Below are positions 1-8,452 of a stretch of 64,000 nucleotides of DNA, in pieces. Below the pieces are notes generated by a model. That model worked only from the letters and a program-made list of their open reading frames with translations. It ran no database searches and was not told the DNA's origin. This DNA comes from an uncultured Porphyromonadaceae bacterium (lineage in GTDB: Bacteria > Bacteroidota > Bacteroidia > Bacteroidales > Barnesiellaceae), in the NCBI GenBank assembly GCA_900538555.1, contig UPYI01000001.1, positions 186,001-250,000 of the forward strand. The letters run 5' to 3'. Position numbers and translations under genes: made by a program. Position 1 is the stretch's first letter. Each line of letters begins with the position of its first letter.

Positions 1-150
1 TTCTTCATCGGTAAGGTCGTACTTATCGACGATATTTTCGCGGATCGCCGTCAAATCGAGCCGATATGCCCGAATAATGTCTTCGATCTGCCACATATAA
101 AGCAGGTACTCGGCGATATTTTCTTTTTTCTTTTGGCTCGCTATATACAT
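1..150 (-). CDS. DUF4924 family protein, N-terminal part (cut by left edge)
   Basis: The minus frame opens with ATG at 150 and stays open to the window edge, giving 50 residues that start MYIASQKKKENIAEYLLYMW. This lysine-rich opening followed by an amphipathic, tryptophan-containing helix matches my memory of DUF4924, a small Bacteroidetes-restricted family of unknown function. The C-terminal part lies outside the window. Two -7 type promoter boxes lie upstream (238-245 and 314-321), separated by one copy of the interspersed palindromic repeat, so its promoter region appears to have been reshaped by that repeat. Confidence 0.75.
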   Translation of the reverse strand, partial: MYIASQKKKENIAEYLLYMWQIEDIIRAYRLDLTAIRENIVDKYDLTDEE

Positions 151-237
151 CGTTTTTATTTTTTTCAACCGCTCCGACCGTGAGTTTGTTCACCCCGGTC
201 AAAAAAGAGGGACGGCTTCATGCGCCGTTTCAAGATG

Positions 238-245
238 CAAAGATA
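238..245 (-). promoter_or_regulatory. -7 box (TATCTTTG) for the DUF4924 gene
   Basis: An exact Bacteroidetes TAnnTTTG box lies about 88 bases upstream of the ATG on the minus strand. A TTTG lies 23 bases further upstream, slightly long for the usual 19-21 spacing. A second exact box, TACCTTTG, lies at 314-321 on the far side of the repeat unit. Confidence 0.5.
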
Positions 246-313
246 ATGCAAATCGAGAGCAGAGACATCAAACACGTTTGAAATGGCTATGCCGAGATGC
301 AGTTTATCTTCTG
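246..313 (-). repeat. Palindromic interspersed repeat, one unit between two -7 boxes
   Basis: On the minus strand the unit carries the family hallmark TCGGCATAGCC, then a self-complementary centre, then CTCTGCTCTCGATTTGCAT. It is close to the first unit at 30.8 kb. A -7 box sits at each end. Confidence 0.7.
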
Positions 314-451
314 CAAAGGTAATACAATTCGGAAGAAGAGACAATTAAAAATCGAGGATAATATGCGACAGGAATCCGAGCGGTTCTCCCCTATCCATAA
401 GCTTCGACCGAGGGAACAGCAAAGTTCACCATATAACAGCCCGAACGAAGT

Positions 452-564
452 CATCATGTCCAATCTGTTGCGTTATCATCGGTATTCGGACTAAGTCGTT
501 TACGTCAATAAACTCCTGTCGTCCTCATCCTCTACGCCTTGCATCTTAGACATCCTAACGCACC
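452..564 (-). repeat. Terminator-linked repeat, copy 1
   Basis: About 110 bp nearly the same as 14246-14360 and 53698-53810, and more distantly 41539-41651. Read on the minus strand it directly follows the terminator hairpin of the upstream gene. It contains the small inverted repeat GTTTAttgacGTAAAC and ends with GATTGGACATGATGA. Confidence 0.8.
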
Positions 565-612
565 GACCGGGGGCTGTATCGAAAACTTCATTTCGACACA
601 GCCCCCGGTCGG
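563..612 (-). terminator. Hairpin terminator downstream of the fibronectin-III gene
   Basis: A 50-base inverted repeat with outer arms CCGACCGGGGGCTGT and ACAGCCCCCGGTCGG, continued by an inner TCGAAA/TTTCGA stem. It lies about 105 bases past the stop codon at 717. Confidence 0.75.
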
Positions 613-638
613 TTATAATGCAGTGTTTATTTTAAACT

Positions 639-712
639 TTTGGTTTTCAATCAACGCTTCGCCTCGGCATAATCCATTCAAGTTTCACTTGACGGCTTCT
701 GCTCTCGACTTG
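639..712 (+). repeat. Palindromic interspersed repeat beside a stop codon
   Basis: The unit carries CGCCTCGGCATAA and GCTTCTGCTCTCGACTTGCA. It is flanked by near-identical GTTTATTTTAAACT sequences at 625-638 and 715-728. The second flank contains the TAA stop of the fibronectin-III gene, as if the target had been duplicated on insertion. Confidence 0.65.
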
Positions 713-716
713 CAGT

Positions 717-3700
717 TTATTTTAAACTGATCTTCTTTACCGTATTTCCGACCCGTACGATCACTATCGGATCTGCAACGGAGATACGATTGTACGACTC
801 CGATTTCAACGTGCGAATCAACATACCGTTCGATGAGAACAGACTGATCGTTTCACCCGGCACCGTTTCTACTACGAGATCGCCGTCTACGGAATAGATT
901 TTTACCCATTCGTTTCCGACTTCGTCGATTCCCGTGGAAGTAGAGATCGTAGTAACTTCCGCCACATTGCTTTCCGATACGTTTCCTGCCGCATCGGCTA
1001 CCGACACTTTATATCCATAGGTCGTACCGGATGAAAGCCCGGTCGCTTCGTATGCCAGTTCCTGCGTTTCGACGGCTTCGCCATACACAGTATAACTCTT
1101 CTCGCCATCCGTTTCGACTACCGTATAGAGTTGCACGGTGTAACTTGCGGCATATTCGACAGCATCCCATGCCAACCGGAATCCGGTTTCGGTCTCATCG
1201 CCGGCTGTGACTACGGGTGCCTGCAATGTCTCGGTCGTAAAATCTATCCGTTCAGAGACAACCGACTCTCCGGCTTCATTGTATGCCGTCACCGTATAGG
1301 TATAGAGTGTAGCCTGAGAAAGCGTGTTCAACGAATATTCCAGTTCGGTGGTTTCTTCCGATACGGTTTCTTCACCGAAATAGAAAGTGACTTCGTATTT
1401 TACGGCACTTGCCACAGCTTCCCAGCGCGTGGTAAAGCTGCCGGTAGTCACTTCAACGGTTTCGGGAACAGGAGCTACAAGTACAATGATTTCGGGTTGA
1501 GTCGTTACGGTTGCCATTTCGGTAGCGGCTTCCAAGCCTCCGGCTTCAACTACCGTGACACGATAGCCGTATTCGGTTTCGGGCATCAACGAAGCAAGTG
1601 TGGCTGTAAGCTCTGTCGTCTCTACCGGTTCGCCCGCAGACTGCCAGTTTTCACCGTCGAACGTAAAGGTCTCTACCCGGTAAAGAGCAGCATCCTGAAC
1701 GGCATCCCAAACCAGAGTAAACGAATGATCGTCTACCGCCGATACGGAAACCGCGGGAGCTACCAATACTTTGGTCTGGATGAATTGCTGTACGGCAGCC
1801 GATTTCAGATCGCCGGCTATTTTCGCAGAAACCTGAACGATGTAATTCGCACCCTGTTCCAATCCGGTCACCGTATATTCGGTTTCCGTAAGAGCTTCTT
1901 CCACTTTGACAATATCGCCCGATTCGGACAATACGACCATTTCGTAAACAGCACCGTCGATACCGGCTGATGCCCACGAGAAAGAAGCGGTCGTATAACC
2001 GACTTCGGATACGGTAAGCGGTGCGATGTTCGTCGTATAACCTACTACCGGAATCTCTACGGCTGCCGATCCGTCGGTTACCCGCAATGAAGCAGTGTGC
2101 ATTCCGATCTCGTCGGAGTGATAACGCACTTCGACGGGCAGTTTCCCGTAAGCCGATTTATATTTTGTAGTTCCTACCGATACGATTTCGAAATTACCGT
2201 TGTTCGTACCTTCCACCCAAGAAGCGGAAAGTGCCTGTTCGACATTGGAATAGGGAACTTCTATCGTCTGTACCGTGACATCGGGCATATTCATACCTTG
2301 TACGAACGGCTCAGGATCGGCATCTTTCGACACATGATGTGCCAACGTGATTTTCAGATTCCGCCAATATTTGTTCATCGTCGCACCGGTTTCCGTTTTG
2401 AAAATCAGTTTTACCGCCGAACGGTTCAACTCAAACTGTGCCGAACGATAGGAAGTACTGCAATCGAGCGAAGCCAGTTGATGCTCCGTTCCATCAGCCA
2501 ATACCTCCAAAACAAACAAATTGCCGAAGCATGCCGCCGACTTTTTGTATTCGAATGTAAGTACTCCGGGTTCTCCCAACTCTACCGGTATCGCTTTCTC
2601 TTTCGTAAAGATCGTAGATCCGGAATATTCGGTCGATTCGTTCAGAATGTAAATCGTAGTGGATGCCGGTACGACAACGCCTTGCGACGTGCGGGTCACT
2701 CCTTCGGCATCGGTCACCGTCACCGTATAATTGTATGTCGTACCAGCCGTCAGTCCGCGGACTTCATATTCTGTCGCACCTCCGGCAGGAAGTGTTACCG
2801 AAATGTCGGTACCCTCTATGTTCAACGTATAGGAGACAGCTCCTGCCACTTCGTTCCAACGTGCCATGAACCCGTCGATAAACAGATCGGAGTCGGCTAT
2901 CGCAGGGATTTCGGGATAACCGATCACCGTTTTAAATGATTTGTTTTCGGAAAGAGCACCCGAAGCGACAGCATCGTTGAATGAAACGACTTTCGCACAT
3001 ACCGTAAAATAATAGTCGGTAAAGCCTGTCAAGCCGTCTACCGTCACCGAAGGTTGCGAAACATCCATTGTTTTCACCTTATTACCGGCGGCATCATACA
3101 CATCGACCGTATAAATCACGTTATCGACCTCGTCGTTCGATACGCGATTCCATTGGGCTGCAAATTCATACGAATCGACATGGGTAAGTTCAACACCTGT
3201 CACTTGTTCCAACGCTCCGGTAACAGCCGGCACGGAGACAGCTTCGGTCACCGACCCGTTCAATATTGCCGATACGAAAACGGTGTAAGCGGTTTCGGGT
3301 AACAGACCGTTCACACGACAAGCCGGTTCGGTAAGACCGGTTGCGGAAAATACGGTGTTGCCTTCCGGATCGGTTACCAAAACGTTATATTCGGTTGCGC
3401 CAGCCAAAGCATTCCAAGACACCGGAAGTGTTGCGGCAGTCGCATCGCCGACTGTCAAACCTTCGACCCGAGCACGAGTGTACGAACCGGAAACGGGTAT
3501 TGCGGTCGTTATCGAACCATCGGAAACCGTAATGGTCCCCGTATGCTCTCCTTCATTACCTTGCGGATCGTATTTCACATCAAAGCTATAAGCCTGCCGT
3601 CCGACATTTACCGTCGATTCGCCTTGCGAAAGGACCGTAAAATATTCGTTGTCGGAGGAAACCGTCAGCGGATTCTCTATCGCCGAATAGTGAACGACGA

Positions 3701-4157
3701 GGGTCTGTGTCTCGTCGGTAGATGCTACGGCAAACGGATTGGGCTGCGATTCCAACTCGATGTAGTGCGCCATCGCCACTTTCACATTCTTTATATACTT
3801 GCTCAGCGTACCTTTGACCGCAATTTTTACGGCAGTCGCCGCACGGTCCAGTGTATAAGTAGCCGTTTGATAAGATGTAGAGGGGCTGAACGATGCAATC
3901 TGATTGTCCGATCCGTTTATCACCTGATAAACAGTAACCGACATCGTACTGGCAGCCTGTTTTTTATGGTCGAATGTCAAAACACCTGCCTCTCCCGTAT
4001 TCGGGATATCGAAAGTATAAGTTTTCGAAGTAGAGAAACTGCCCGCAGTTTTCTCTGCCGCATCGTCTACTAAATAAACGGTAGCCTCCGCTTGTTCTGC
4101 ATAAAAGAGGGAAACCAATAGGAACAGAACCGTTCCTATCCAATAGTTTTTTTTCAT
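717..4157 (-). CDS. Large exported fibronectin type III repeat protein with T9SS-like C-terminal domain
   Basis: This 1146-residue protein begins with a signal peptide (KKNYWIGTVLFLLVSLFYAEQAEA). It then has two copies of a module made of a beta-sandwich-like domain (about residues 25-135 and 510-620) followed by an Ig-like domain, interspersed with and followed by about seven or more fibronectin-III-like units marked by W(D/N)A and TEYxYxV patterns. The last 70 or so residues (VKIYSVDGDLVVE to VRVGNTVKKISLK) resemble the type A sorting domain of the type IX secretion system. I infer a surface or secreted adhesin or glycan-binding scaffold; no catalytic motif is visible. It is monocistronic: a repeat and a terminator follow it, and a 476-bp gap precedes it. 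Confidence 0.75.
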   Translation of the reverse strand: MKKNYWIGTVLFLLVSLFYAEQAEATVYLVDDAAEKTAGSFSTSKTYTFDIPNTGEAGVLTFDHKKQAASTMSVTVYQVINGSDNQIASFSPSTSYQTATYTLDRAATAVKIAVKGTLSKYIKNVKVAMAHYIELESQPNPFAVASTDETQTLVVHYSAIENPLTVSSDNEYFTVLSQGESTVNVGRQAYSFDVKYDPQGNEGEHTGTITVSDGSITTAIPVSGSYTRARVEGLTVGDATAATLPVSWNALAGATEYNVLVTDPEGNTVFSATGLTEPACRVNGLLPETAYTVFVSAILNGSVTEAVSVPAVTGALEQVTGVELTHVDSYEFAAQWNRVSNDEVDNVIYTVDVYDAAGNKVKTMDVSQPSVTVDGLTGFTDYYFTVCAKVVSFNDAVASGALSENKSFKTVIGYPEIPAIADSDLFIDGFMARWNEVAGAVSYTLNIEGTDISVTLPAGGATEYEVRGLTAGTTYNYTVTVTDAEGVTRTSQGVVVPASTTIYILNESTEYSGSTIFTKEKAIPVELGEPGVLTFEYKKSAACFGNLFVLEVLADGTEHQLASLDCSTSYRSAQFELNRSAVKLIFKTETGATMNKYWRNLKITLAHHVSKDADPEPFVQGMNMPDVTVQTIEVPYSNVEQALSASWVEGTNNGNFEIVSVGTTKYKSAYGKLPVEVRYHSDEIGMHTASLRVTDGSAAVEIPVVGYTTNIAPLTVSEVGYTTASFSWASAGIDGAVYEMVVLSESGDIVKVEEALTETEYTVTGLEQGANYIVQVSAKIAGDLKSAAVQQFIQTKVLVAPAVSVSAVDDHSFTLVWDAVQDAALYRVETFTFDGENWQSAGEPVETTELTATLASLMPETEYGYRVTVVEAGGLEAATEMATVTTQPEIIVLVAPVPETVEVTTGSFTTRWEAVASAVKYEVTFYFGEETVSEETTELEYSLNTLSQATLYTYTVTAYNEAGESVVSERIDFTTETLQAPVVTAGDETETGFRLAWDAVEYAASYTVQLYTVVETDGEKSYTVYGEAVETQELAYEATGLSSGTTYGYKVSVADAAGNVSESNVAEVTTISTSTGIDEVGNEWVKIYSVDGDLVVETVPGETISLFSSNGMLIRTLKSESYNRISVADPIVIVRVGNTVKKISLK

Positions 4158-4313
4158 ACTCGATAAAACTTTTATTTGATGTTGTGTTTAATAATCTATC
4201 TTTTCGGAGAGGGTGCAACCTCCGTTTAATTACCGCACCTCACCGCTTATGAAAAACCAGCCGTATCTTCCCGGATTTGAACGCCCGTTTCGGACCCACC
4301 TTATTTTCCGACA

Positions 4314-4321
4314 CAAATTTA
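4314..4321 (-). promoter_or_regulatory. Candidate -7 box (TAAATTTG) for the fibronectin-III gene
   Basis: An exact TAnnTTTG match about 155 bases upstream of the ATG. I see no matching TTG at the -33 spacing, so support is limited. Confidence 0.35.
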
Positions 4322-4568
4322 TCACTTTTTGCGATTGTATGTACCCTCTTTATTACACGAAGTTGCCAAATTCGTGCATTTTTAACAGTACAGGCTTCTG
4401 AAAATCGGTGATATTATCCGCTCAAAGAAGATTTTAAGAATGTTAATAAATTTGGTTAAATTCCATAAAAGCAACGGATAGTGATATATTTCCGATCCGA
4501 ACGGGAGATTTCGAGCTATACAACACCTTGCCCGATTCGATGCCGGACTGCATTTTCTCTAAAAGAAA

Positions 4569-4603
4569 ACGGACGGGTATGCACAATATACATACCCGTC
4601 CGT
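4569..4603 (-). terminator. Intrinsic terminator of the phosphoglucomutase gene
   Basis: A perfect 13-bp stem (ACGGACGGGTATG) with a 9-base loop. On the minus strand it is followed by TTTTCTTTT, about 30 bases past the stop codon. Confidence 0.85.
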
Positions 4604-4633
4604 AATTATAACGATTCGTAAAAATCGGAACTA

Positions 4634-6385
4634 TCAGATACCCAGATCGGCTTTCAACGCTTCGATCTTGGCATCCGCCAACTGATTGGCTTTATCGTAA
4701 TCGGCATACGAATTCATCGGAATGCCGCGTACTTCCATATAGAATTTGATCTTAGGTTCCGTACCGGAAGGACGAATAGATACTTTCGTACCGTCTTCGG
4801 TGAAGTATTGCAGCACGTTGGATGTTGCGGGCATGTCGAGTTTCGTCTTTTTACCGGTCAGCATATCGGTTGCTTCGAGCGATTCGTAATCTTTGATCAA
4901 GACAACTTTCGTACCAGCCAGTTCTTTCATCGGGTTAGCCCGGAAGTTTTTCATCATCTGAACGATTTCTTCCGCACCCGATTTACCTTTACGTACAACC
5001 GAGATACCTTTTTCTTTGGAATATCCGTATTTGATGTAAATGTCTTGCAACATCTGGTACATGGTCATACCCTTGTCTTTCGCCCATGCTGCAATTTCAG
5101 CCATCAACGAAATAGACGATACGGAGTCTTTATCGCGAACGAAGTCTTCGGGCAAAAAGCCGTAGCTTTCTTCACCGCCACCGATGTATTGTTCCTTACC
5201 TTCGAGTTCGCGAATGATAGCAGCGATCCATTTGAAACCGGTATAGCAATCGTACATCGTGATGTTGTTACGATCGGCAATCGTTTTGATCGTTTCGGTA
5301 GTCACGATCGTCTTCACGATAAATTCTTTTCCGGTGAGGCGACCCAATTCGTTGTAACGGGTCATGAGGTAGTTCAGGAAAATCATGACGATCTGGTTAC
5401 CGTTCACCAGAATCCATTCGCCCTTGTCGTTTTTAACGGCAATACCGATACGGTCGGCATCGGGGTCGGAAGCCATAACGATGTCGGCATCGACTTCTTT
5501 GGCTTTCTCGATCGCCATGTTCAACGCTGCCGGTTCTTCGGGGTTGGGCGATACGACCGTGGGGAAGTCGCCGCTGACAACATCCTGTTCGGGAACGTTA
5601 ATGATATTCGTAAAACCGAAGTTACGCAACGATGCGGGAATCATTTTTACTCCCGTTCCGTGAATCGGCGTATAAACGATTTTCAGATCGTGATGACGCG
5701 CAATAATTTCAGGGCTGAGCGACAACGTCTTGATGCGGTCGAGGTAAATCTTGTCGATTTTTTCGCCGATGATTTCAATCAGTTCGGGATTTCCCTTGAA
5801 CTTGATATCGGATACCGACGTAATCTTGTTTACCTCGTCGATGATGTTTTTGTCGTGCGGAGCCAATACTTGGGCACCGTCGCTCCAATAGGCTTTATAG
5901 CCGTTGTATTCTTTCGGGTTGTGCGATGCCGTGATATTGATACCTGCCATACAGCCCAGTTCGCGAATGGCGAACGAAACTTCGGGCGTAGGACGCAACG
6001 ACTCAAAAAGATATGTTTTGATACCGTTTGCCGAGAAAATGTCGGCGGATATTTCAGCGAACTTGCGGCTATTGTTCCGGCAGTCGTGTCCGATTACCAC
6101 TTTGATTTCGGGCTGGTCGGCAAACTCTTTTTTCAAATAGTTTGCCAATCCCTGTGTAGCAGACCCTACGGTATAGATATTCATACGATTGGTTCCGGCA
6201 CCCATGATACCGCGCAAACCGCCCGTACCGAATTCAAGTACACGATAGAAACTTTCGATCAGCTCCGTCTTATCGGGATTTTCGTACATAGCCCGAACAG
6301 CAGCTTTCGTTTCTTCATCGTACCCCTCGCCCATCCAAACCTGAGCTTTGGCACATACTTCTTTCAATAATTGATCGTTTTCCAT
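4634..6385 (-). CDS. pgcA: Phospho-sugar mutase (phosphoglucomutase/phosphomannomutase)
   Basis: An alpha-D-phosphohexomutase of 583 residues, the usual length for the large Bacteroidetes/Firmicutes type. It interconverts hexose 1- and 6-phosphates in the cytoplasm and so links glycogen and starch breakdown to glycolysis. All four signature elements are present: the phosphoserine loop TASHNPKEYNGYK with the serine at about residue 154, the metal-binding DPDADR, the sugar-binding GGGEESYGF, and the phosphate-binding RPSGTEPKIKFY near the C-terminus. The substrate (glucose or mannose phosphate) cannot be fixed from sequence alone. It is a single-gene unit with its own terminator; its product fits the starch genes elsewhere in the window. 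Confidence 0.9.
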   Translation of the reverse strand: MENDQLLKEVCAKAQVWMGEGYDEETKAAVRAMYENPDKTELIESFYRVLEFGTGGLRGIMGAGTNRMNIYTVGSATQGLANYLKKEFADQPEIKVVIGHDCRNNSRKFAEISADIFSANGIKTYLFESLRPTPEVSFAIRELGCMAGINITASHNPKEYNGYKAYWSDGAQVLAPHDKNIIDEVNKITSVSDIKFKGNPELIEIIGEKIDKIYLDRIKTLSLSPEIIARHHDLKIVYTPIHGTGVKMIPASLRNFGFTNIINVPEQDVVSGDFPTVVSPNPEEPAALNMAIEKAKEVDADIVMASDPDADRIGIAVKNDKGEWILVNGNQIVMIFLNYLMTRYNELGRLTGKEFIVKTIVTTETIKTIADRNNITMYDCYTGFKWIAAIIRELEGKEQYIGGGEESYGFLPEDFVRDKDSVSSISLMAEIAAWAKDKGMTMYQMLQDIYIKYGYSKEKGISVVRKGKSGAEEIVQMMKNFRANPMKELAGTKVVLIKDYESLEATDMLTGKKTKLDMPATSNVLQYFTEDGTKVSIRPSGTEPKIKFYMEVRGIPMNSYADYDKANQLADAKIEALKADLGI

Positions 6386-6582
6386 GTCTTTTGTTTGAAT
6401 ATAAAAAGTTTTATAAATCTAAATACGGCACACAAATTCTTTTAGTATCGGTCGAGAACACCGCGCTACCCCATCCGTTCAAGACGGCAAGCGCCTCCGT
6501 TCCTGTCTACTCATATCCCAGCCACACAAAGAAAGAGCCGAGCCGGCAACCTTTCCGCATGCACCTTTATACTTTCGTATAG

Positions 6583-6590
6583 CAAATATA
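6583..6590 (-). promoter_or_regulatory. Candidate -7 box (TATATTTG) for phosphoglucomutase
   Basis: Exact TAnnTTTG on the minus strand, about 195 bases upstream of the start codon. No good -33 element is visible. Confidence 0.35.
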
Positions 6591-6678
6591 GACATTTCCA
6601 CCGAACTTCCCTTATCGGGCATTAAAAAATTTATTAATTTAATAACATACACGGGAACAGCACATCCCGGTTAAAAGG

Positions 6679-6707
6679 AAAGAGCCCGGTACAATACCGA
6701 ACTCTTT
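6679..6707 (-). terminator. Intrinsic terminator of the dipeptidase gene
   Basis: Arms AAAGAGcCCGGTA and TACCGaaCTCTTT form a near-perfect stem. On the minus strand it is followed by CCTTTTAACC. It lies about 90 bases past the stop codon. Confidence 0.65.
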
Positions 6708-6798
6708 CTCAAATCGGATAGTTTAATAACCCGTCCAACTTTTTGGGGGCACTTCAAAACTCAGGTCTCGACACAGCCCCTTTACCGTTTATGGCAGG

Positions 6799-8433
6799 CT
6801 ATTTCACCAAGAAATGTTCTCCGTTTTCACGAACGATGCTTTCGTAATATTCTTTGGAATATCCGGGGAAAAGCGGGTATTCGGGCAAACCGTAGCCGTT
6901 GTCCATGAATTTTCCATCCGCTTCGCGTTTTTCGTTACCGTCGAGGAATTTCACCATCAGATATTCACCCAATTTCTTCCATTGTGCCGTACTGGATTCC
7001 GCCGCGCCATTGCTGTATCGCGTCAGGAATGCGATTGCCTGTTCGGGCGATTGTTTGTAGAGTTTCTGTGCCAGTTCGTCGATTGCGGGTTGCGAAAGGT
7101 TGAAATCGGACTCGATCGCCTGCTGTACGCGACGAATATCGCCGATCATCCGATCGTAACGGGCATACGCCATATTTGCCACCCAATTGTGAATCCAGAA
7201 AGCGGAAGTCCACGAAAAATCGTACATAGAGCCGTTCCGGGGGCTGAAACATTCCGGCACCTCGGTCGAACAACAATACATCGGCACATAGATACAGGTA
7301 TTGGCATCGTCCACGCCGAACCAAAGTACACCGCCGATCGCATCGGGAAGATTGCGGCGCATCTGACCGACCAATGTAAATCCCGTCTGCTGCGTAGCGA
7401 TAGCCCGTTCATTGACATAGGTTTTTCCGTCTACCTCAAATTCCATCGGGCGGAAACGGTACGGGACATGGAACGGACCGGCACCTACATCGCCGGTCAT
7501 ATCGAACGGAGTGCCTTCGAAGTGGTCGCGCATGGCTTCTTTCATGTCTTGCACCGATAGTTTCCGTGCCGGACGTATATACAACGGGAACGGTACTTTG
7601 CTCTCGCCATTGATATACGGAAGATAGCTGTCCATAGTTTCGTCGTAACGGCGGAAGAACCCCCATACGCGGGCTTCACAACCACGCAATGCCCCGAAAT
7701 CGGCAGGTGCATAGGCATTCGCAAAACTGAAATCCTTATCTTCGCCTTCGAAGTAGCCCATCTCGCGGGCAAAAGTGATGACATCGGGCGAATAGAGACA
7801 ATTTTTGTCCTTCAACGGGAACTGATGGATGCGTGCCTGATTGGCATGCCCGGCGATACAGTCGTCGGGAATACGGACAGCTACCCATACAGCACCACGA
7901 CGACCCGGACCTTTCCCGATCATTTCCATAATCCAGACTTCGTTCGGGTCGGCAATGGTAAAGCTCTCGCCGGAACTATAATAACCGTACCGATCAACCA
8001 AAGAAGTCATGACGTCGATCGCTTCGCGAGCCGTCCGGGCACGTTGCAACCCGAGCTGCATCAACGATCCGTAGTCGATGATTCCGGTAGTGTCTGCCAG
8101 TTCAGGCCGTCCGCCCCACGTAGATTCTACAATCGTTACCTGATGTTCGTTCATATTGCCCAACACGGCATAGGTATGTTCCACCTGGTCGATCTCTCCC
8201 AACGGTTTATTGGTATCCCATTCGATAATCTGTAATTTCGAACCTTTCGCCCAATCGGCTGCCGGAGTGCGCTCCAATGCTCCATACAGCGTATGCGAGT
8301 CGGCAGAATAAGTGACCAGCACACTACCGTCGGTTGTCGCCTTGCGTCCGGCTATCAATCCGGTACATGCATCGGCAGGCAGTGACATCCAAAAGGATAA
8401 TAAAATCGTTCCTGTTAAAAGTCGTAGTTTCAT
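6799..8433 (-). CDS. C69 family dipeptidase (Ntn-hydrolase), exported
   Basis: This 544-residue protein has a signal peptide directly followed by ACTGLIAGRKATTDGSV. The cysteine at about residue 23 is the expected N-terminal nucleophile that becomes exposed after processing, as in the PepD/C69 dipeptidases. The family hydrolyses dipeptides. The protein is probably periplasmic or outer-membrane associated. Other conserved-looking segments include WGGRPELADTTGIIDYGSL and VGAGPFHVPYRF. It starts 19 bases after the TPR/AraC regulator gene, so the two are probably co-transcribed and functionally linked, perhaps through peptide sensing, which is an inference. Confidence 0.85.
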   Translation of the reverse strand: MKLRLLTGTILLSFWMSLPADACTGLIAGRKATTDGSVLVTYSADSHTLYGALERTPAADWAKGSKLQIIEWDTNKPLGEIDQVEHTYAVLGNMNEHQVTIVESTWGGRPELADTTGIIDYGSLMQLGLQRARTAREAIDVMTSLVDRYGYYSSGESFTIADPNEVWIMEMIGKGPGRRGAVWVAVRIPDDCIAGHANQARIHQFPLKDKNCLYSPDVITFAREMGYFEGEDKDFSFANAYAPADFGALRGCEARVWGFFRRYDETMDSYLPYINGESKVPFPLYIRPARKLSVQDMKEAMRDHFEGTPFDMTGDVGAGPFHVPYRFRPMEFEVDGKTYVNERAIATQQTGFTLVGQMRRNLPDAIGGVLWFGVDDANTCIYVPMYCCSTEVPECFSPRNGSMYDFSWTSAFWIHNWVANMAYARYDRMIGDIRRVQQAIESDFNLSQPAIDELAQKLYKQSPEQAIAFLTRYSNGAAESSTAQWKKLGEYLMVKFLDGNEKREADGKFMDNGYGLPEYPLFPGYSKEYYESIVRENGEHFLVK

Positions 8434-8452
8434 ATTGGTTTGTTTATCGTGA

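Larger units (their letters stand above)
151..716. other. Gene-free interval with promoter, repeats and terminator
   Basis: No convincing gene is present. The interval holds the DUF4924 promoter region with one palindromic repeat unit (246-313), a terminator-linked repeat (452-564), a strong hairpin terminator for the fibronectin-III gene (563-612), and a further palindromic unit (639-712) that abuts the stop codon of that gene. Short open frames here are translations of repeat DNA. Confidence 0.7.
4158..4633. other. Gene-free interval upstream of the fibronectin-III gene
   Basis: No gene is supported. It contains a candidate minus-strand -7 box TAAATTTG (4314-4321), a 6-bp hairpin CACGAA/TTCGTG (4356-4376) and the phosphoglucomutase terminator (4569-4603). 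The rest is AT-rich and featureless to my reading. Confidence 0.5.
6386..6798. other. Gene-free interval between phosphoglucomutase and dipeptidase
   Basis: Contains a candidate minus-strand -7 box TATATTTG (6583-6590), which would give a leader of about 190 bases for the mutase, and the dipeptidase terminator (6679-6707). A weaker GGGGC/GCCCC hairpin at about 6744-6780 has the same TCGACACAGCCCC wording as other terminators in the window. No gene seen. Confidence 0.5.

Noticed and set aside
4808..6370. A 520-codon plus-strand open frame inside the phosphoglucomutase gene
   Set aside because: Antisense shadow; composition is rich in His/Phe/Arg, as expected from the complement of a coding frame.
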